Notes: generated by a model not told the origin, from the letters alone. A stretch of 64,000 nt of DNA from Calvatia gigantea (GCA_025093985.1 JACAAK010000001.1:1798001-1862000), one strand, 5' to 3'. Positions 43,910-56,838 are shown, counted from the first letter of the stretch. A program made the numbers and translations.

Positions 43910-45233
43910 ATGAGGTTTAATGCCTATGATAACCTCTTCTCCATCAGGAAGCTTGAGGATAAGTCTCTCCAGTCTCTCATCAATAGGGTGGAGGATGCAG
44001 TGAAGACCATCAAGGATCTTAGGCCTAAGGACTTCACTCTGGACAAGCTGGATGAGGAGCTAGCTTCTATGGCTCTTATCCAGTCTCTCTCCTCTGAGGA
44101 ATTCTCCTCCTTCACCTCCTCTCTCCTCCTCATGGACAAGCTGGACAAAGCTGCCATTCACCAGGCTTTTGTCACTGAGGACATCCAATGTCACCTGTTG
44201 AATCTCGATCCATACCACTACATTGGTTCAGTCTATTTATAGCTGAAACAGGTCTCAAGTACTTCACTTTCAGAGGGTTGATAATAATGAACTGTAGACT
44301 ACGGACTACATATGAGAGTAATATACCATACTACTGTAGCTAGTTAGATAACTCCGCATGGAACCTTCTAGTACATGCATTGTACACAGTATGCATTTTT
44401 TATGCTACTGGTAGATAGTGTTACCTCCCTGTTTCAGGTGTATGGTCATGTCATCTAGGACTTAGTATATAAGTACCTCTATGTAGTATGAGTTAGGTAG
44501 ACCTTCATGGTCATAGACCTTTATGGTGTATGCCTCTTGGCTATAGACATCCCCTTTATTCTTCAAACATCTCTCTCTCTCTTAAGCATGCTTCACCACT
44601 ACTTTACCCTCCTCTATGGAGTAGATGGGTTAGTACTGCTGGTATAAGTCTCTCTGGATCTTATGATTCCCCTTGGACCATTTCTGGGTGAGTATGACTA
44701 CCCTCCACTACTCGTGTATATACTAGCATAGTAGTGTGATTATATTGGGATGTTATCTCATTCTCTCAACATCGCTGATGCATGCAGGACTCTTCCCCCT
44801 CCTCCACCGTCTTCTCTGCTCACTCCCAGCCTCCCATCTCATCCACCTCATCCAGGTCTTGTGACTTCTGTAGCAGGCAAGGCCATGAACTCAAGAACTG
44901 CCAGACTTATGAGGCTGCTCAGAAGAAAGCTCAGGCTGATACTGAACAGCAAAAGCTGAATTTCTTATCCAGGAAGCATCAGAACTGCGCCAAACTCACT
45001 TAGGACACTCCTCAGGATAGGTCCCCTTCATCCTCACTGGATGGCACCCAATAGGCTCATGAATTCACCGGAAATGCAAGTTCTTCATCCACATCTCCCT
45101 CTTCCCCTCTCCAGCTTGATGCTGACTTTCACTGGATTGCAGATACAGGGGCCACTTCTCATATGACACCACATCACCACTGGTTCAAGTTGTACTCCCC
45201 TTATCATACTCCCATTCACCTCACCAATAATTC
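43910..45233 (+). pseudogene. copia-4 gag-protease (interrupted)
   Basis: Gag begins within MRFNAYDNLFSIRKLEDKSL and continues through LSSEEFSSFTSSLLLMDKL (copia gag of the UBN2 type). After the nested LTR it has a CCHC knuckle, CDFCSRQGHELKNC, at about 44860-44905. The protease start WIADTGATSHMT follows at about 45130. The frame after the LTR differs from that before it, and stops occur at about 45000 and 45050. Integrase, RT and RNase H are absent. Confidence 0.82.
44196..44757 (+). repeat. Old solo LTR of the copia-1/2 family
   Basis: It begins TGTTGAATCTCGATCC and keeps CAGTCTATTTATAGCTGAAAC, as in the sense strand of the copia-2 LTR, with many changes and length differences further in. 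The probable target duplication is TCACC on the left and TCATT on the right, differing by two C-to-T changes. It is much more diverged than the copia-2 LTRs. Confidence 0.72.
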
Positions 45234-45795
45234 TTTTTTTTTTTTTTTTTTTAAATCATAGCTTGTGCCAATTTATAATATGGTGCCTGATCACAGTCTG
45301 CATGTAGCAGAGTACAAACCCCCCAACTACAAAGTTCAATAAGTTAAGAGTAAACTACTGTTCAGAGGCAACCCAACCCAACCCAGTATTAGATGTGGTT
45401 TCATCAGTCCTATAGATAGATTTGGACTTATCACTGACGAAGTTTTAGTCAGGTGATGAGTCACATGAGACAGGTGGACTTGTAGCTTCCTATGGATGCT
45501 TTGAGAGCCTTTAGTCTCTTACAGTTGTCCACAGTAATTGTGGATTATCTCCTCCAATACCCAATCAATAGACTTTGTTCCACTGCTGTTAGGACCATCT
45601 CAACATCCCCCACATGCACCTCTTTACACCCAGGTGAGAACCCAGACCAGACCAAACCACCCCCTACTTGCTAGATCCCCCAGTTTCCCAAAATGCCCAT
45701 CACACTGTAGAAGATCCAGTTGCCCAGGTCCTGTGGTGTACACCCAGTAACACACTGCAGCTTGGCAGAGCATGGCTGCAGTGTCCTGACCATCC
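45234..45795 (-). mobile_element. LINE copy L0: 3' UTR only
   Basis: It is minus oriented. The poly(T) at 45234-45252 is the A-tail, followed by the conserved tail motif (GCTTGTGCCAATTTATAA) and about 300 bp of 3' UTR, with a solo LTR inserted. Its 5' end abuts the poly(T) of L1 at 45796. Confidence 0.85.
45387..45628 (+). repeat. Solo LTR, copia-3 family, copy 1
   Basis: 242 bp, TATTAGATG...CTCTTTACA, with target duplication CCCAG (45382-45386, 45629-45633). It is related to the LTR at 47963 but lacks one copy of an internal repeated TTTAGTCTCTTACAGTTGTC. Confidence 0.85.
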
Positions 45796-46530
45796 TTTTT
45801 TTTTTTTTTTTTTTTAAAAAATCAAGGCTTGCACCAATTTATAACGCAGTGCCCGATCGCAGTCCATGTGGAGCAGAGTACAAACCCTCTAACTACAAAG
45901 TCCAATGAGTTGAAAGTAATCTAGCTTTCATGAGCAGCCCACCCCAACCTAAGCACAAACCCGGACCAGACCAAACCACCCCCTTACTTACTAAGTCCCC
46001 CAGTTTCCTGAAATGCCCTATCATATTGAGGAAGACCCAGTTGCCCAGGTCTTGTGGTGTACACCCAGTGATACATTGCCATGGAGCGGCAGTGCCCTGA
46101 TCATCCCTCAAGAGGTGGACCCAGCAGCAGCAGCGGCCAAGTGCCCTCAGAGGGACAAGTGTAGTCAGGAGAGCCAGCGCAAGGGGCTCCCGCTTGGAGC
46201 TACCTTACCCCCAACTTCCCAGACAAAAGGGTATCGGCCCAGTCCCAATCCAAAACAACCTAGCAGGCAGGGTGACAACTCAAAGTGCCGCCTAGATGGT
46301 GCCCAAGAAAGCAGCTAAGCAGGATGAACCCACACTGCCACCTGGGGACCCCACCCCCGTTATTTTACGCTTTCGCCCCCCAAGAAGCCCCAAACCAGAC
46401 CCAGGAAAGGAACACCACCAGCTGAGGCCAGAAGCACCCCCCAGGGACCCAACCCCTGTTACCTTACAACTTCTCCACCTAGTAGGCCAGGAGACCAGTG
46501 GCCCCGCAGGGACCCCCCACATGCACCAGC

Positions 46531-49500
46531 TCAACTGATCCCAGCAATATCTGGTCTGAACATGAATGCCCCCGGATTTGCATTCAGGAAGTCAATCAGC
46601 TTACGAATGGTCTGAGGAGGTCTGTCAAGCTCCCTCTTGTGGTTGGGATACCTGACAAATATGTGATAGTGCCCCTTGAGAGCGGCACCACACAAACAGC
46701 CAATGCCTTTGTTAGGAAAGAATTGTATGTGGTATGACCCAATTGGAGCATGACCAGTAATGGCATGCATGGCCCTTGCATATAGTGAGTTAGAGCCGCT
46801 AACATGAGGGAGCCAAGGCCTACCAGAAAGGTAGGTCAGCTTCTCCGGAATAGATGGATCTGCCCCAGAGGCAAGATCCATATTATTACGCCTCTTGTAT
46901 AAAGAGGTAGAGTACAGCTGGCACCATAACTCCAGAACATCATCGACTGCCTCCTTGTAAAGGCGGGCAATAGAAGTGAACGGCCTCGGGCCATAAGCGA
47001 CCTGAGGGAATGAAGTGACATGCCAGTGGACAGCATGGTAAAACTCCTACTTCTTAAAAGAAGGGACAGCAAGGAATTCAATGCCCCTTCAGGGATCCCC
47101 AGAGAGCCATTGTTTAAGTGCCACACACACTTCCTGGGATAAAACCTGTCTGGAATGTGTGGACAGATCAACTGTAAGCTTCACTGATGCAATAGAATCA
47201 GTGAAGATGTATATGAGCCTGACATTATCCTGCTTAAGAGCAAAATGAACACCAAGTGCGATGGCCATGAGCTCAGCATCAGGTGTTGTAACTTGGTCTG
47301 CCACATGAGTGATCTCCCAAAGACACTCGTGCTGGCAATAGACATGGGCAGATGAGACTGCCTGGAACTTGCCATAAAGCAGCAGACTTGTGTCCATTGC
47401 CATATGAACAATCCTGACGTCCTCCCTGCACTCCCTAAGGCATGCATTGAGAGCATACATGTGTGTAGGGTCGGTGTTACCCTCTGCATTGAGTTTCACC
47501 TCCATGAATGACACCTGGTCAGGGTGGCAGTCCACTAGGTGGTATTTGGGCCAATTAATCAAAGCTATAGGCTTAAACTCCTTGATGAGGTTCACCAGGT
47601 TAGTATCAGCCTGGAGTAAGGAGCCTTTAGTCTTCTTGCGAATGGCAGAAGACATAAGACTAATTGAGCAGGCATGCAACTTAGCAGACCCAGAATACTC
47701 AGAACTCATAAGAGCCCTAAGGGGATGATTAGGTGACAGGGTTTTAATCCTGTAATCCGACTTAGTAGCAAGCTTCTGTATATGAAGCTGGATAGGTATG
47801 AGTCCCACAAACAACTCCATGGCCCCCATAGGAGCATTCTGGAATGCACCTGTAATCCACAGGGCCGTCCATCTCTGCATGACATTAAGGCTCTTAAGGG
47901 CCACCTTGCAGTAGGACCCCTTGAAGAACCAGAGTTTGAAGCCATACATCACAATGGGAACATGTTAGATGTGGTCTCATCAGTCCTATAGATAGATTGG
48001 GACTTATCACTGATGGAGTTTTGGTCAGGTGATGAGTCACATGACACAGGTGGACTTGTAGCTTCCTGTGGACACTTTGAGAGCCTTTAGTCTCTTACAG
48101 TTGTCCACAGGTGAGCAAAGTGTTGTAACTTCATTATTTAGTCTCTTACAGTTGTCCACAGTAATTGTGGATTTCCTCCTTTAATATTAATCCAATAGAC
48201 TTCGTTCCACTGCTATTAGGACCGTCTCAACGTCCCCCACATGCACCTCTTTACAGAACAACACACAACTGATAGAGGAGGCGCTTCTGCATAGGCCGCA
48301 AGCCCCTTATAGAATTACCAAGCATCTTCATGGCCTTCACTGTAGAAAGAGCTTTGGTAGAGTAGTAACAGATGTGCTCCTTAAAAGTAAGGGCACAGTC
48401 AAAATAGAAACCCAAGTACCTCTAGTAGGGCTTGGGTTGGAGCAGTGTATTACCAGTGAATGGGGCAAAGCCCAGGTCAATTGGCAGGTTGTCATCCCTG
48501 TGCCTACAGAAGAAGTGAAATACCTCAGACTTGTCATGTTCAAGTACTAGGGTGAATTGCTCAAAGAGCCTGAATATAATACCATATGCCTCCTTAAGAG
48601 CCATAAGGTTAGAACCCTAATCCTTAGACTGAGCAATAATAGTTCCATCATCTACATATGACAGAAGAGTTATCTCTAAATGCGATGCCTCCCTGTCGAA
48701 AAAGCCACATAAGCAGAGCTATATACAAGGCTGAAAGGATGGGGGAAAGAGCAGAACCCTGCCCTATCCCCACATCAGATGGAAATGGCTCAGACTTGAA
48801 AGAATCCCAGTAGTACTGGGTCTTCCATCCTACCAAATAGTGTGCAAAGAACTCAACCAGCTCAGGGGCGAATTCTTGCTTGCAAAGTATTGCTACCAGT
48901 ATGTCATGGTGCAATGAAGGGAAGAACTGTGCTATGTCGAATGCCACAACACTAGTCCTGAGGCCCTTAGTCCAACCCGCTCTTACAATGTGGGTCAGCA
49001 TTAGGCCAGGTGTCTTCGGTGGATTGTTGGATGACACCTCCAAGCTGATTAGGATGAAAGACCCCAAATTTGACAGAATCAAACTGGAGCCTTATCGTGA
49101 TCATTTTCTTAAACAGCTTACCCAGTGTGTTGAGAAGGACAATAGGCCTAAAGGCCTTGGGTGTAGAGTATACAGACTTACCTGGCTTGGGGATAATAAC
49201 TAACATAGATTCTTTAAAATACTCCAGCCAACAACCTAGGCAAACACAGGTACTAGCTAGACATACAAAGACCAGCAGGGCATCCCCAAGCATGATCTGT
49301 TTAAGCATCTGCCATGTAATGTAGTCGGGGCCCAGAGCAGAGACCTTGGAACAGGCAGATAGTGTGTCCACTAGTTCCTTGTCCGAGAAGTCAACCCACT
49401 CCCGCCACGGAAGTGTAGGGAGCAGGCCAATAATGGGGGTATCACACTCCCACCCAGAGGCAGAGTTGTAAGTACCATGAAGGGCCTTCCATAGGGAGTC

Positions 49501-50075
49501 CATAGTGTGACAAGGCTCCCCCTGATAGGAGATAGCCTCGCACACAGGCAACTTGCATGCTTTGACCCATTCCATAAGGTCCCAAGGGCATTTGTTGGTT
49601 TCAGCAATTTCCTCGATTTTCTTGTCAAAGAATTTATGTTTCTTAGATACAGTTACACATCGGAATGCCCTCCAGTCTGCAGGGTCTGAAGAGTCCCTGT
49701 GGGCCCGCAGGGTGACATTGTAATCCTCATCCCACCAGGGCTGAGATTTTGCAGATATGTGCACCTCCACAGTGTGGCGGTGCCACGCTACAGAGAACAC
49801 TGACCCAATAGCCGATGCCAGGACATTAACATCCCGCGCTGAATCAAGGGGATGGTCCTGAAGGCCATACACTCCTTCTCTGATCTTATCTAGGAACTGC
49901 AATTCCGCAGTGGCTACCGAGTCCTTGGGAAATGCCCTTCTGACATTCGTGATGTCCTCAGGGCAGATAGGGATCATGACAGACAGCAGATAATGATCCG
50001 ATGGGCCTGTAAGATCCGATCTGATCTTGGGATGTGCAATGTGCCACCTAAGATCGGAAATGAAGATCAGATCAA
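46531..50075 (-). pseudogene. L1 ORF2: endonuclease end, RT, RNase H, C-terminal knuckle (broken)
   Basis: At 50075 the minus strand reads IDLIFISDLRWHI...GPSDHYLLSV, the C-terminal SDH motif of an APE endonuclease. RT follows (FRPIVLLNTLGKLFKKM near 49140, the catalytic YVDD at 48647-48658). After the solo LTR come NVMQRWTALWITGAF and RNase H (DAELMAIALGVHFAL, FTDSIASVKL, about 47290-47150). A cysteine-rich C-terminus, CLCGAALKGHYHIFV, has its last Cys replaced by Tyr. Stops and frameshifts lie near 49000, 48630, 47089 and 47040. The layout fits the Tad/I group. Confidence 0.87.
47963..48255 (+). repeat. Solo LTR, copia-3 family, copy 2
   Basis: 293 bp, TGTTAGATGTGG...CTCTTTACA, with duplication GAACA (47958-47962, 48256-48260). 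It has a partial internal tandem duplication of the TTTAGTCTCTTACAGTTGTC segment. Confidence 0.9.
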
Positions 50076-51155
50076 TTTTTTTTTTTTTTTTTTAAATCAT
50101 GGCTTGTACCAATTTATAACACAGTGCCCAATTGCAGTCTGTGTGTAGCCAAGTACAAAGCCCCAACTACAAAGTTCAATGAGTTGAGAGTAAACTACAT
50201 TCATGAGCAGCCCAACCCAGCCCAAGCAGTTGCCCATCCAAACTGAACCAGACCACTCCCTACTTATAAAATCTCTGGTTTCCTGACATGCCCATCACAC
50301 TGTAGAAGACCCAGTTGCCCAGGTCTTGTGGTGTACACCCAGTGACACACCGCAGCTGAGCAGAGCTCGGCGGCAGTGTCCTGATCATCCCACAAGTGGC
50401 GGGCCCAGCAGCAATGGCGGCTGAGCGCTTGAGAGAGGACAAGTGTAGTCAGGAGAGCCAGTACAAGGGGCCACCACTTGGAGCCACCTTACCCCTAACT
50501 TCCCAGGTGAAAGGGTATCAGCCCAGTCCTGATCCAGAACAACCCAGCAGGCAGGGTAACAACTCGAAGCATCACCTAGATGGTGCCCAAGAAAGCAGCT
50601 GAGCAGGACAAACCTGCACCACCACCTGGGGACCCCACCCCCATTATTTTATGTCTTCGCCCCCAAAGAGCCCCAAACCAGGCCCAGGAAAGAAACACCA
50701 CCAGCTGAGGCCAGAAGCACCCCCCAGGGACTCAACCCCTGTTACCTTACAACTTCTCCACCTAGTAGGCCAGGAGACCAGTGGCCCTGCAGGGACCCCC
50801 CATGCATGCCAGCTCAACCGATCCCAACATCATCTGGTCTGAACATGAATGCCCCCGGATTTGCATTCAGGAAGTCAATCAGCTCACAGATGGTCTGAGG
50901 AGGTCTGTCAAGCTCCCTCTTGTAATTGGGACACCTGACGAATATGTGATAGTACTCCTCAAGAGCGGCGCCACATGAACAGCCAATGCCTTCATTAGGA
51001 AAGAATCGTATATGGTATGATCCAATCGGAGCATGGCCTATAATGGCATGCACAGCCCTCACACAGAGCAAGTTAGAGCCACTAACATGAGGGAGCCAAG
51101 GCCCACCAGAAAGGTAGGTCGGCTTCCCTGGAGTAGACAGATCTGCCCCAGAGGC
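50076..51155 (-). mobile_element. LINE copy L2: ORF2 C-terminus and 3' UTR
   Basis: The poly(T) at 50076-50093 is followed by the tail motif, about 720 bp of 3' UTR, then ORF2 end. Similarity to L1 and L4 stops at 51155 (GCCCCAGAGGC), giving a strong 5' truncation. It lies head to tail with L1. Confidence 0.9.
50814..51155 (-). pseudogene. L2 ORF2 C-terminal fragment
   Basis: The open frame 51071-50814 includes HAIIGHAPIGSYHIRFFPN and the metal-binding motif CSCGAALEEYYHIFVRC (CX1CX8HX4C), typical of the far C-terminus of Tad/I/R1-type LINE ORF2 proteins. All four ligands are present here, unlike L1. Confidence 0.85.
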
Positions 51156-51444
51156 TGTTAGAAGTGGGTAATTGGACTATTTGGAGTATTTCGCCCTTCT
51201 TATCGATGATGTCATTACTCCACTGATGTCATGTATGATTCACTTATGATGTAACCTCATGTCATTTGTTTCATATAGAACTTTGTAGTAAACATTGATG
51301 GTGTATATAGTTAGCTACTTGACAAGGATTTCCCTTGTCGAGTTACACCTCTTATACAATGGCATTTGGTCATTCCAATACCTGCACTAAGCCCATCAGT
51401 GCTACTCAGGTGACCTCTACGACGTCCCCGTTTTATTCTAATAG
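51156..51444. repeat. Possible solo LTR or LINE L3 5' UTR
   Basis: It starts TGTTAGAAGTGGG, like a copia LTR, and the first CA-type end would be at about 51359 (CTCTTATACA), but no target duplication is visible. A hairpin GACAAGG/CCTTGTC lies near 51330. The last ~85 bp directly precede the L3 ORF1 start and may be its 5' UTR. Confidence 0.35.
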
Positions 51445-52907
51445 ATGGTGGCCCCTGGGGCCGCTGCCTCTGTGATTGTCACTGATCCCCCTGGGAGCTC
51501 CACTGGCAGAGACATGTCAGTGGAGTCATTCAGCGATATGGAGTACACTCCATCCATAGTAGTGTTGGCAGGTGATGAAGAACACCTCACTGTGGACATC
51601 CAAGGCGCAGCCGAATCCCTGCACAACCTGGCCTCCTAGTTCAGGTCTGTGCATGCTATGCTGCTTAACATGGAATCTACCACAGTAGTACTAGGTGCCG
51701 CCTTGGCATTTGTCCAGTCCCTGGCTAACAATGGCTGGTTGTATTGCTCTCCAACTGGTCAATCTAATCCGAGTTGGCTTGGGGGTCACGCTGTGGCCAA
51801 CATTGCCTCTCACTATGCTTAACCCCTGCCAGCCAGGAGAGCTACTCCTCCGCCCCGGCTGTCTGGCTTGGGTGATGTTGACACCGACATGGGAGGCTCC
51901 ACACCTAGGTCTGGTAGACCAAAGCCGGTCAGAGCTCCCATGCTGCCACCTCCGTTTCAACCTGTCTATCCTGCTCATCATGAGTGGGACCTAGTCGAGT
52001 CAATCTGAAAGAACACAGAGGCGAAGTGCCTTGCCCTGCAGCAACAGCGAAAGAGGGCCCCAGTCCAACCTGGACCAGTGTGCCCCTCTCAATATCACCA
52101 AGAAGAAGAAGGCGACGCCGTCCTCATATACGTAGACACACTCTTCCTCTGGTAAGGGCAAGTCTGCCCAGATCCCTGTGGTTATGGCTGTGTGGGTTGC
52201 ACAGTCCTTCCCAGAGCTTGAGCCCAAACAAGTCGTTGCGATGGCTCGTGAAGCAGAACCCTTGGTGCAAGGCAAGTCCAAGTGCCCTGACAATGTCATG
52301 GCTGGTCCCAACCGTCAATAGCTCCTCATGACAGCAGTGGCCATTCTGGAAGGCTCCCCCCGCCCTCAAACTAACCACTTTGTTGAGGTCATCAACAGAG
52401 AGGTCTTGTCCAGGCTCGTGTCCAGTGTCAGATCGAGTCTGTCCACTCGAGCATGGCCAATTCTTGGTCGTTGCTTACTAACTACACTCCCACTCCGAAG
52501 GATGTCGCCATTATCAATGAGTGGGCCCACAAGGTGGTCGCTGAGGGTGTTAAGCTCCAGCTCTGCATCCCTGACTCCACATCCTATATCAGGATCGTGG
52601 ACATTCCTTTCATTGATGAGCTTGGCTGCAAGGCCATGACTGTCAAGCGCCTCCTGGGCCACCTTTCGAAGTCCCCCCATTGCGAGGACTTTGCTATGTT
52701 GTCCCATACCCCATGCATTTCGTGCAACTCCACCAGCTCTGACATGTGCACAGCCTGGCTCGACTTAGCTGACTTTAAGACTGGCACTCGGATAAAGCAC
52801 CTCATTGGGTGCACTGTCCAGATTGGAACGCACTCCTGCTGTGTGCAGCAGGCCTCTGCCCATACTGGGGTCCCCTGGTGTCAGTGTTGCTGGTACTGGG
52901 GCCATCC
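51445..52907 (+). pseudogene. L3 ORF1, 5' part
   Basis: It begins MVAPGAAASVIVTDPPG. A TAG at 51637 replaces a glutamine, and the middle (about 52090-52440) reads in another frame before returning, so at least two small indels are present. The last part (52453-52907) is MANSWSLLTNYTPTPKDVA, then FIDELGCKAMTVKRLL, then VPWCQCCWYWGHP, the first half of a CCHC knuckle. It resumes at 61314. ORF1 proteins of this group bind RNA. Confidence 0.8.
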
Positions 52908-53317
52908 TGTTAAGACGAGTACACCACGATAGCATTACACTAGTGGCGGAGGGGAGTCATACTCACTGGGCTTGTTGAGATATTGGTTGTAGACCGTAGC
53001 TAGTGGATATCTTAGAGGAATGATGGGCAGTAAAGTAGACTGGATTGTCTAAGGAATGTACGCATACTACATAGGTCTTATATATCTAATGTCTCTGGTC
53101 TGTGCGCCGTTCTACCTAATACAGGTGAGGTCTTATCTGCCAGTAGCATATACAGAGCATACTACGTACATTGTTCTATTTAATAGACCATGACCAGCAA
53201 CCTAGAGTGCGGTCTAGTACATTGTTCGTTATCTCTCTTCAAGAGTGAAGTACTCAAGAACCCGTTTCAGCTATAAATAGACTGAACCAACGTAGTGGTA
53301 CGGATCGAGATTCAACA
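52908..53317 (-). repeat. copia-2 3' LTR
   Basis: Plus strand TGTTAAGACGAG...GATTCAACA. The adjoining 53318-53341 is purine-rich on the minus strand (ending AGTGAGGAGGAG), the polypurine tract. Confidence 0.97.
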
Positions 53318-56300
53318 CTCCTCCTCACTTGAAGGAGGGAGATCAACGTTTCATCGATCGAGCGGTTTTATCCCATGCTTCGATATCGGAACCGAAAATC
53401 AGTCCAAGCTCAGGGCGGAAGAGATTGATTTTGGTTACGCCAAGATTCTTTGTAAAGATATCGGCGGGATTGTCTTGTGAAGACACATCACCAATAACAA
53501 TAATACCCTCCTCAACTAATTCTCGCACATAGTGGTAATGAATATCCACGTGCTTCGATCGTTTTTCAACAATGGGATTTTCAGTCCAGAATTTGGACCC
53601 ATCGTTGTCACCGTAGAGAATAGGAGTTGGGTGCTCAATTTTGAGCTCCTCCAGAAGCTGTGACAGCCATTTCACTTGTCGTGAAGCGTCAGACAGTTCT
53701 TTATATTCCGCCTCAGTGGACGATAATGAAACCGTCTTTTGTCGCCGCGAAGTCCAGGTTACAGCACCGGACGCGATCATACAAACGTTTCCCGAAACAG
53801 ATCGACGGGTTTCTGTATCTTGAGCCCAGTCCGAGTCACTGAGGCATTCCAGCGTCACCGCGGATTTCCCAGTATCGCCTTCATATTTCAATGCATAGTT
53901 CCTTGTCATAGACAAGTACTTTAGTACATGAATTCCAGCGCGATAGTGCTCGGGTGCGGGGTTAGCGGCATGTTGTGCCAGCTTAACTACGGCAAAGGCT
54001 ATGTCGGGCCTAGTACCGATCATCAAGTACATTAAAGATCCAACCAATTGTTGGTACTTTAGACGGAAGGGGTGCGATGCAGTTTCCTTGTTTGTTACGA
54101 ACTGGAAGCCAGCTGGCAATGGCGTTTTAGCCGCGGCAGACTGCGGAACCTGGAAGCGCTGCAAGATCTTATCCAGGTATTTCACCTGTTGGATAAAGAT
54201 TTGTCGTTTAGAGCGATTCCTCGAGATTTTCATCCCAAGGAATTCTTCACAGGGACCGTGATCTCTGCATTCCCACTTTTTCGTGAACTTTCCCTTCAAC
54301 TCTTTGAGGAGGGGGGAGTCTTTCTTTCCCAGAAAATTCACGTCATCAACGTAGACAATGGCTACTACTAGCTCTTTCGTCTTTGGATGTCTGTGAAAAT
54401 AGACAGCGTAGTCAGATTTGCAGCGGGTAAATCCCAGCTCAATCATAGATTGATACAATTCTTTCCACCACTGGCGACCGGCTTGTTTAAGGCCGTAAAT
54501 CGCTCGTTTAAGTCTCCATACTTTTCCTTCCTGCCCGGGAAGTCGAAACCCTTCGGGCTGTTCCATGTATATCTCCTCATCCAGTTTGCCATATAGATAG
54601 GCAGTTTTTACATCAACGCTATGCATGTCCCAATCATGGATTGCAGCGAGTGCGAAGCTTACGCGCGCAGACTCATAGCGGACAACTGGTGAGAAAAGCT
54701 CGTTATAGTCGATGCCTTCAATCTGCGAGAAACCCTTCGCAACTAAGCGAGCTCGCAGGCGGCCATCAGACTTTTCGAGAAATACCCAACGGTTTTTAAC
54801 CGTCCTCCTTCCTTTCGGAAGATCTACCAGTTCGTATACTCCGCGTTTTTTCAACGCGTCGAGTTCCTCGATACACGCAGCCATCCATTTTGCCTTGACA
54901 GGCTCAGGAAGCTTAAGCATGTCACGGAAAGTTTCAGGCTCTCCGTGTGCGGTATTGTGTACCGTCTGTATCAAGAAATCGATCAGTTTTACTCCTCCCT
55001 CAGCGACAAGCCTTTCAATGTCCATGTCGTTTACATCGTGAGATGTCGGATCATTGTTTTCAGGCATAGGCGGCAGTTCCGGACGTGGAGGGAGCTGAAA
55101 TGGAGGCATATCAAAGGGTTGTGGCGGGTACCGCTGAGCACGAACTCTTTGCCTCACATATTCAGGATGGTTAGTCCTTGCTCTACGCTCTCGAATCACT
55201 TCGTCCGAAGGGGCATTAGCGCGTACGCGCTGCCTTTGCCTCTGCTGCTCTTGTCGGTGAGTCCGATCTATTTCTCTTTCAATCGAAATTGGACGCCTGT
55301 TTTCTCCATATGTATTACCTGGTCTGATAGGAGGCCTGCCTTGTCGTTCAGAACGACGCGGCTCTACCTGGTCAGAACCAACAGCTCGACGTTTGGGAAC
55401 AGGGATTGGGAACTCTTCATTCTCAGTGTCCCATACATCTCTGTCCACATGCCAATTATCACGTACATCAGGCTCCTCCTCAACGGTCGTTCCACGCGAA
55501 GGTGGCGACTCAGGTGGGGGAACCCAAGGTGGCGTATTGCCAGGTGATGGCCGTCGTGAAATTATGCTGTCTGGCGGAGTAGAATCACGCCTGGGTAAAG
55601 GAGGTGTAGGCGGAGAATATTTCGGTTTGGATGGTGGAGAAACTGGAGGTAACTTCACTGGCTGATCAGGTGGAGGTGGAACAATTCCATCGTCATCCGA
55701 AGATGGTGGAATAGGTGGTTCATTCTCTAATCCTGGTCTAGGCAGATTTCTCTCTCCTCCGTGATTAGGCCGGTTACTGCTATCCGGCACTGAATCGGGG
55801 CATTTAGGGAAATATCCCTCGTCGAACAAGGCATTTGGTGATATAAAGATCACGTTGCCTGCCGTGTGCCGCATAAAGACGTAATTTTTACTGCCTTTGT
55901 ATCCAAGAAAGATCATCATCTCGGATTTTGCGGACAATTTGTTTGGGCGGATTTCATCGGGTAGATATACATACGCGCCGCATCCAAACACACGGATATG
56001 GGACAGATTTGGCTTTTCCCTTGAATAACACTCAAAAGGTGTCTTCCACTGCAGATGCTGGACTGGTGTGCGATTATATAAATGCACAGCTGTATTCAAC
56101 GCAAATTCCCACCACGAGTCAGGTAGACAAGCCTGTAGCCTTATAGCTTGGGCTTTCTCGTGTAGGGTGCGGTTCAGTCTCTCTGCTCTCCCATTCTGCT
56201 GATGCGCATAGGGAGCAGTGGTCTCGTGGGTAATTCCACGCGCCGCGAGTCCTGCCAATAACCTTTCATTGACATATTCTCCTCCATTATCGGTGCGAAG

Positions 56301-56488
56301 TTGTTTGACTCGCATTCCAGAGAGGTTCTCCAACGCACTGATTAGCTGTATAAGCTTCTCAGAAGCCTCAGACTTCTTTCGAAGGAGGACTACATGTGCG
56401 TGAGAAGAAAAGTCATCAAGGAACGTCATTGCCCATTTATATTTATGGTAGCTTATGACGGGTAGTTCCAGCAAGTCTGAGTGACATA

Positions 56489-56700
56489 CAGTAAGGGACA
56501 AAACCGTTCCAATGTTTTGAACTTTTCAGAAGATCAGCTCATAACTCAAGGACTACTGTGGCTGTGCACTTCCTAATTTAATTGTAGATAGTCCAGTATC
56601 TTATCTAATCATATGCAAAGTATGATTATGTAATCCTTTGTTTTGGGGGAGTTATTAATTAATTAATATTTTAAGTACATTGGAACAGTTTTGTCCCTCT
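56489..56700 (+). repeat. Mariner left inverted repeat
   Basis: 212 bp, matching the reverse complement of 57882-58093. Its two ends are themselves inverted copies (GGGACAAAACCGTTCCAATG outside, CATTGGAACAGTTTTGTCCC inside), so each repeat resembles a small element bounded by its own ~20-bp ends. It is AT-rich inside, with TTAATTAATTAATATT. Confidence 0.93.
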
Positions 56701-56838
56701 CAAATTCTGAGCACATGACTTCGTTTATTGCAATCAAATAAATACAAATAAAATCATGTGACCATGTAGGGTGATGTATAAATGGATGTGCTTATTCTCA
56801 GGTGCAAATTAACTCCCCCACTATACCTTTACAACTAT

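Larger units (their letters stand above)
43884..45233 (+). mobile_element. copia-4 fragment: gag and start of protease
   Basis: It encodes gag and the beginning of protease only. It is interrupted by an old solo LTR of the copia-1/2 family (44196-44757) and cut at 45233 by a LINE poly(T). No LTR of its own is seen. Confidence 0.82.
45796..50075 (-). mobile_element. LINE copy L1 (APE endonuclease, RT, RNase H), 5'-truncated
   Basis: The poly(T) at 45796-45815 marks the 3' end. 45816-46530 is 3' UTR. ORF2 runs to 50075 and is truncated in the endonuclease domain, next to the poly(T) of L2. A solo LTR (47963-48255, TSD GAACA) interrupts it. Confidence 0.9.

Noticed and set aside
50076..50093. 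T-runs as transcription terminators
   Set aside because: Each T-run is followed by the same LINE tail motif, so they are reverse-complement poly(A) tails.
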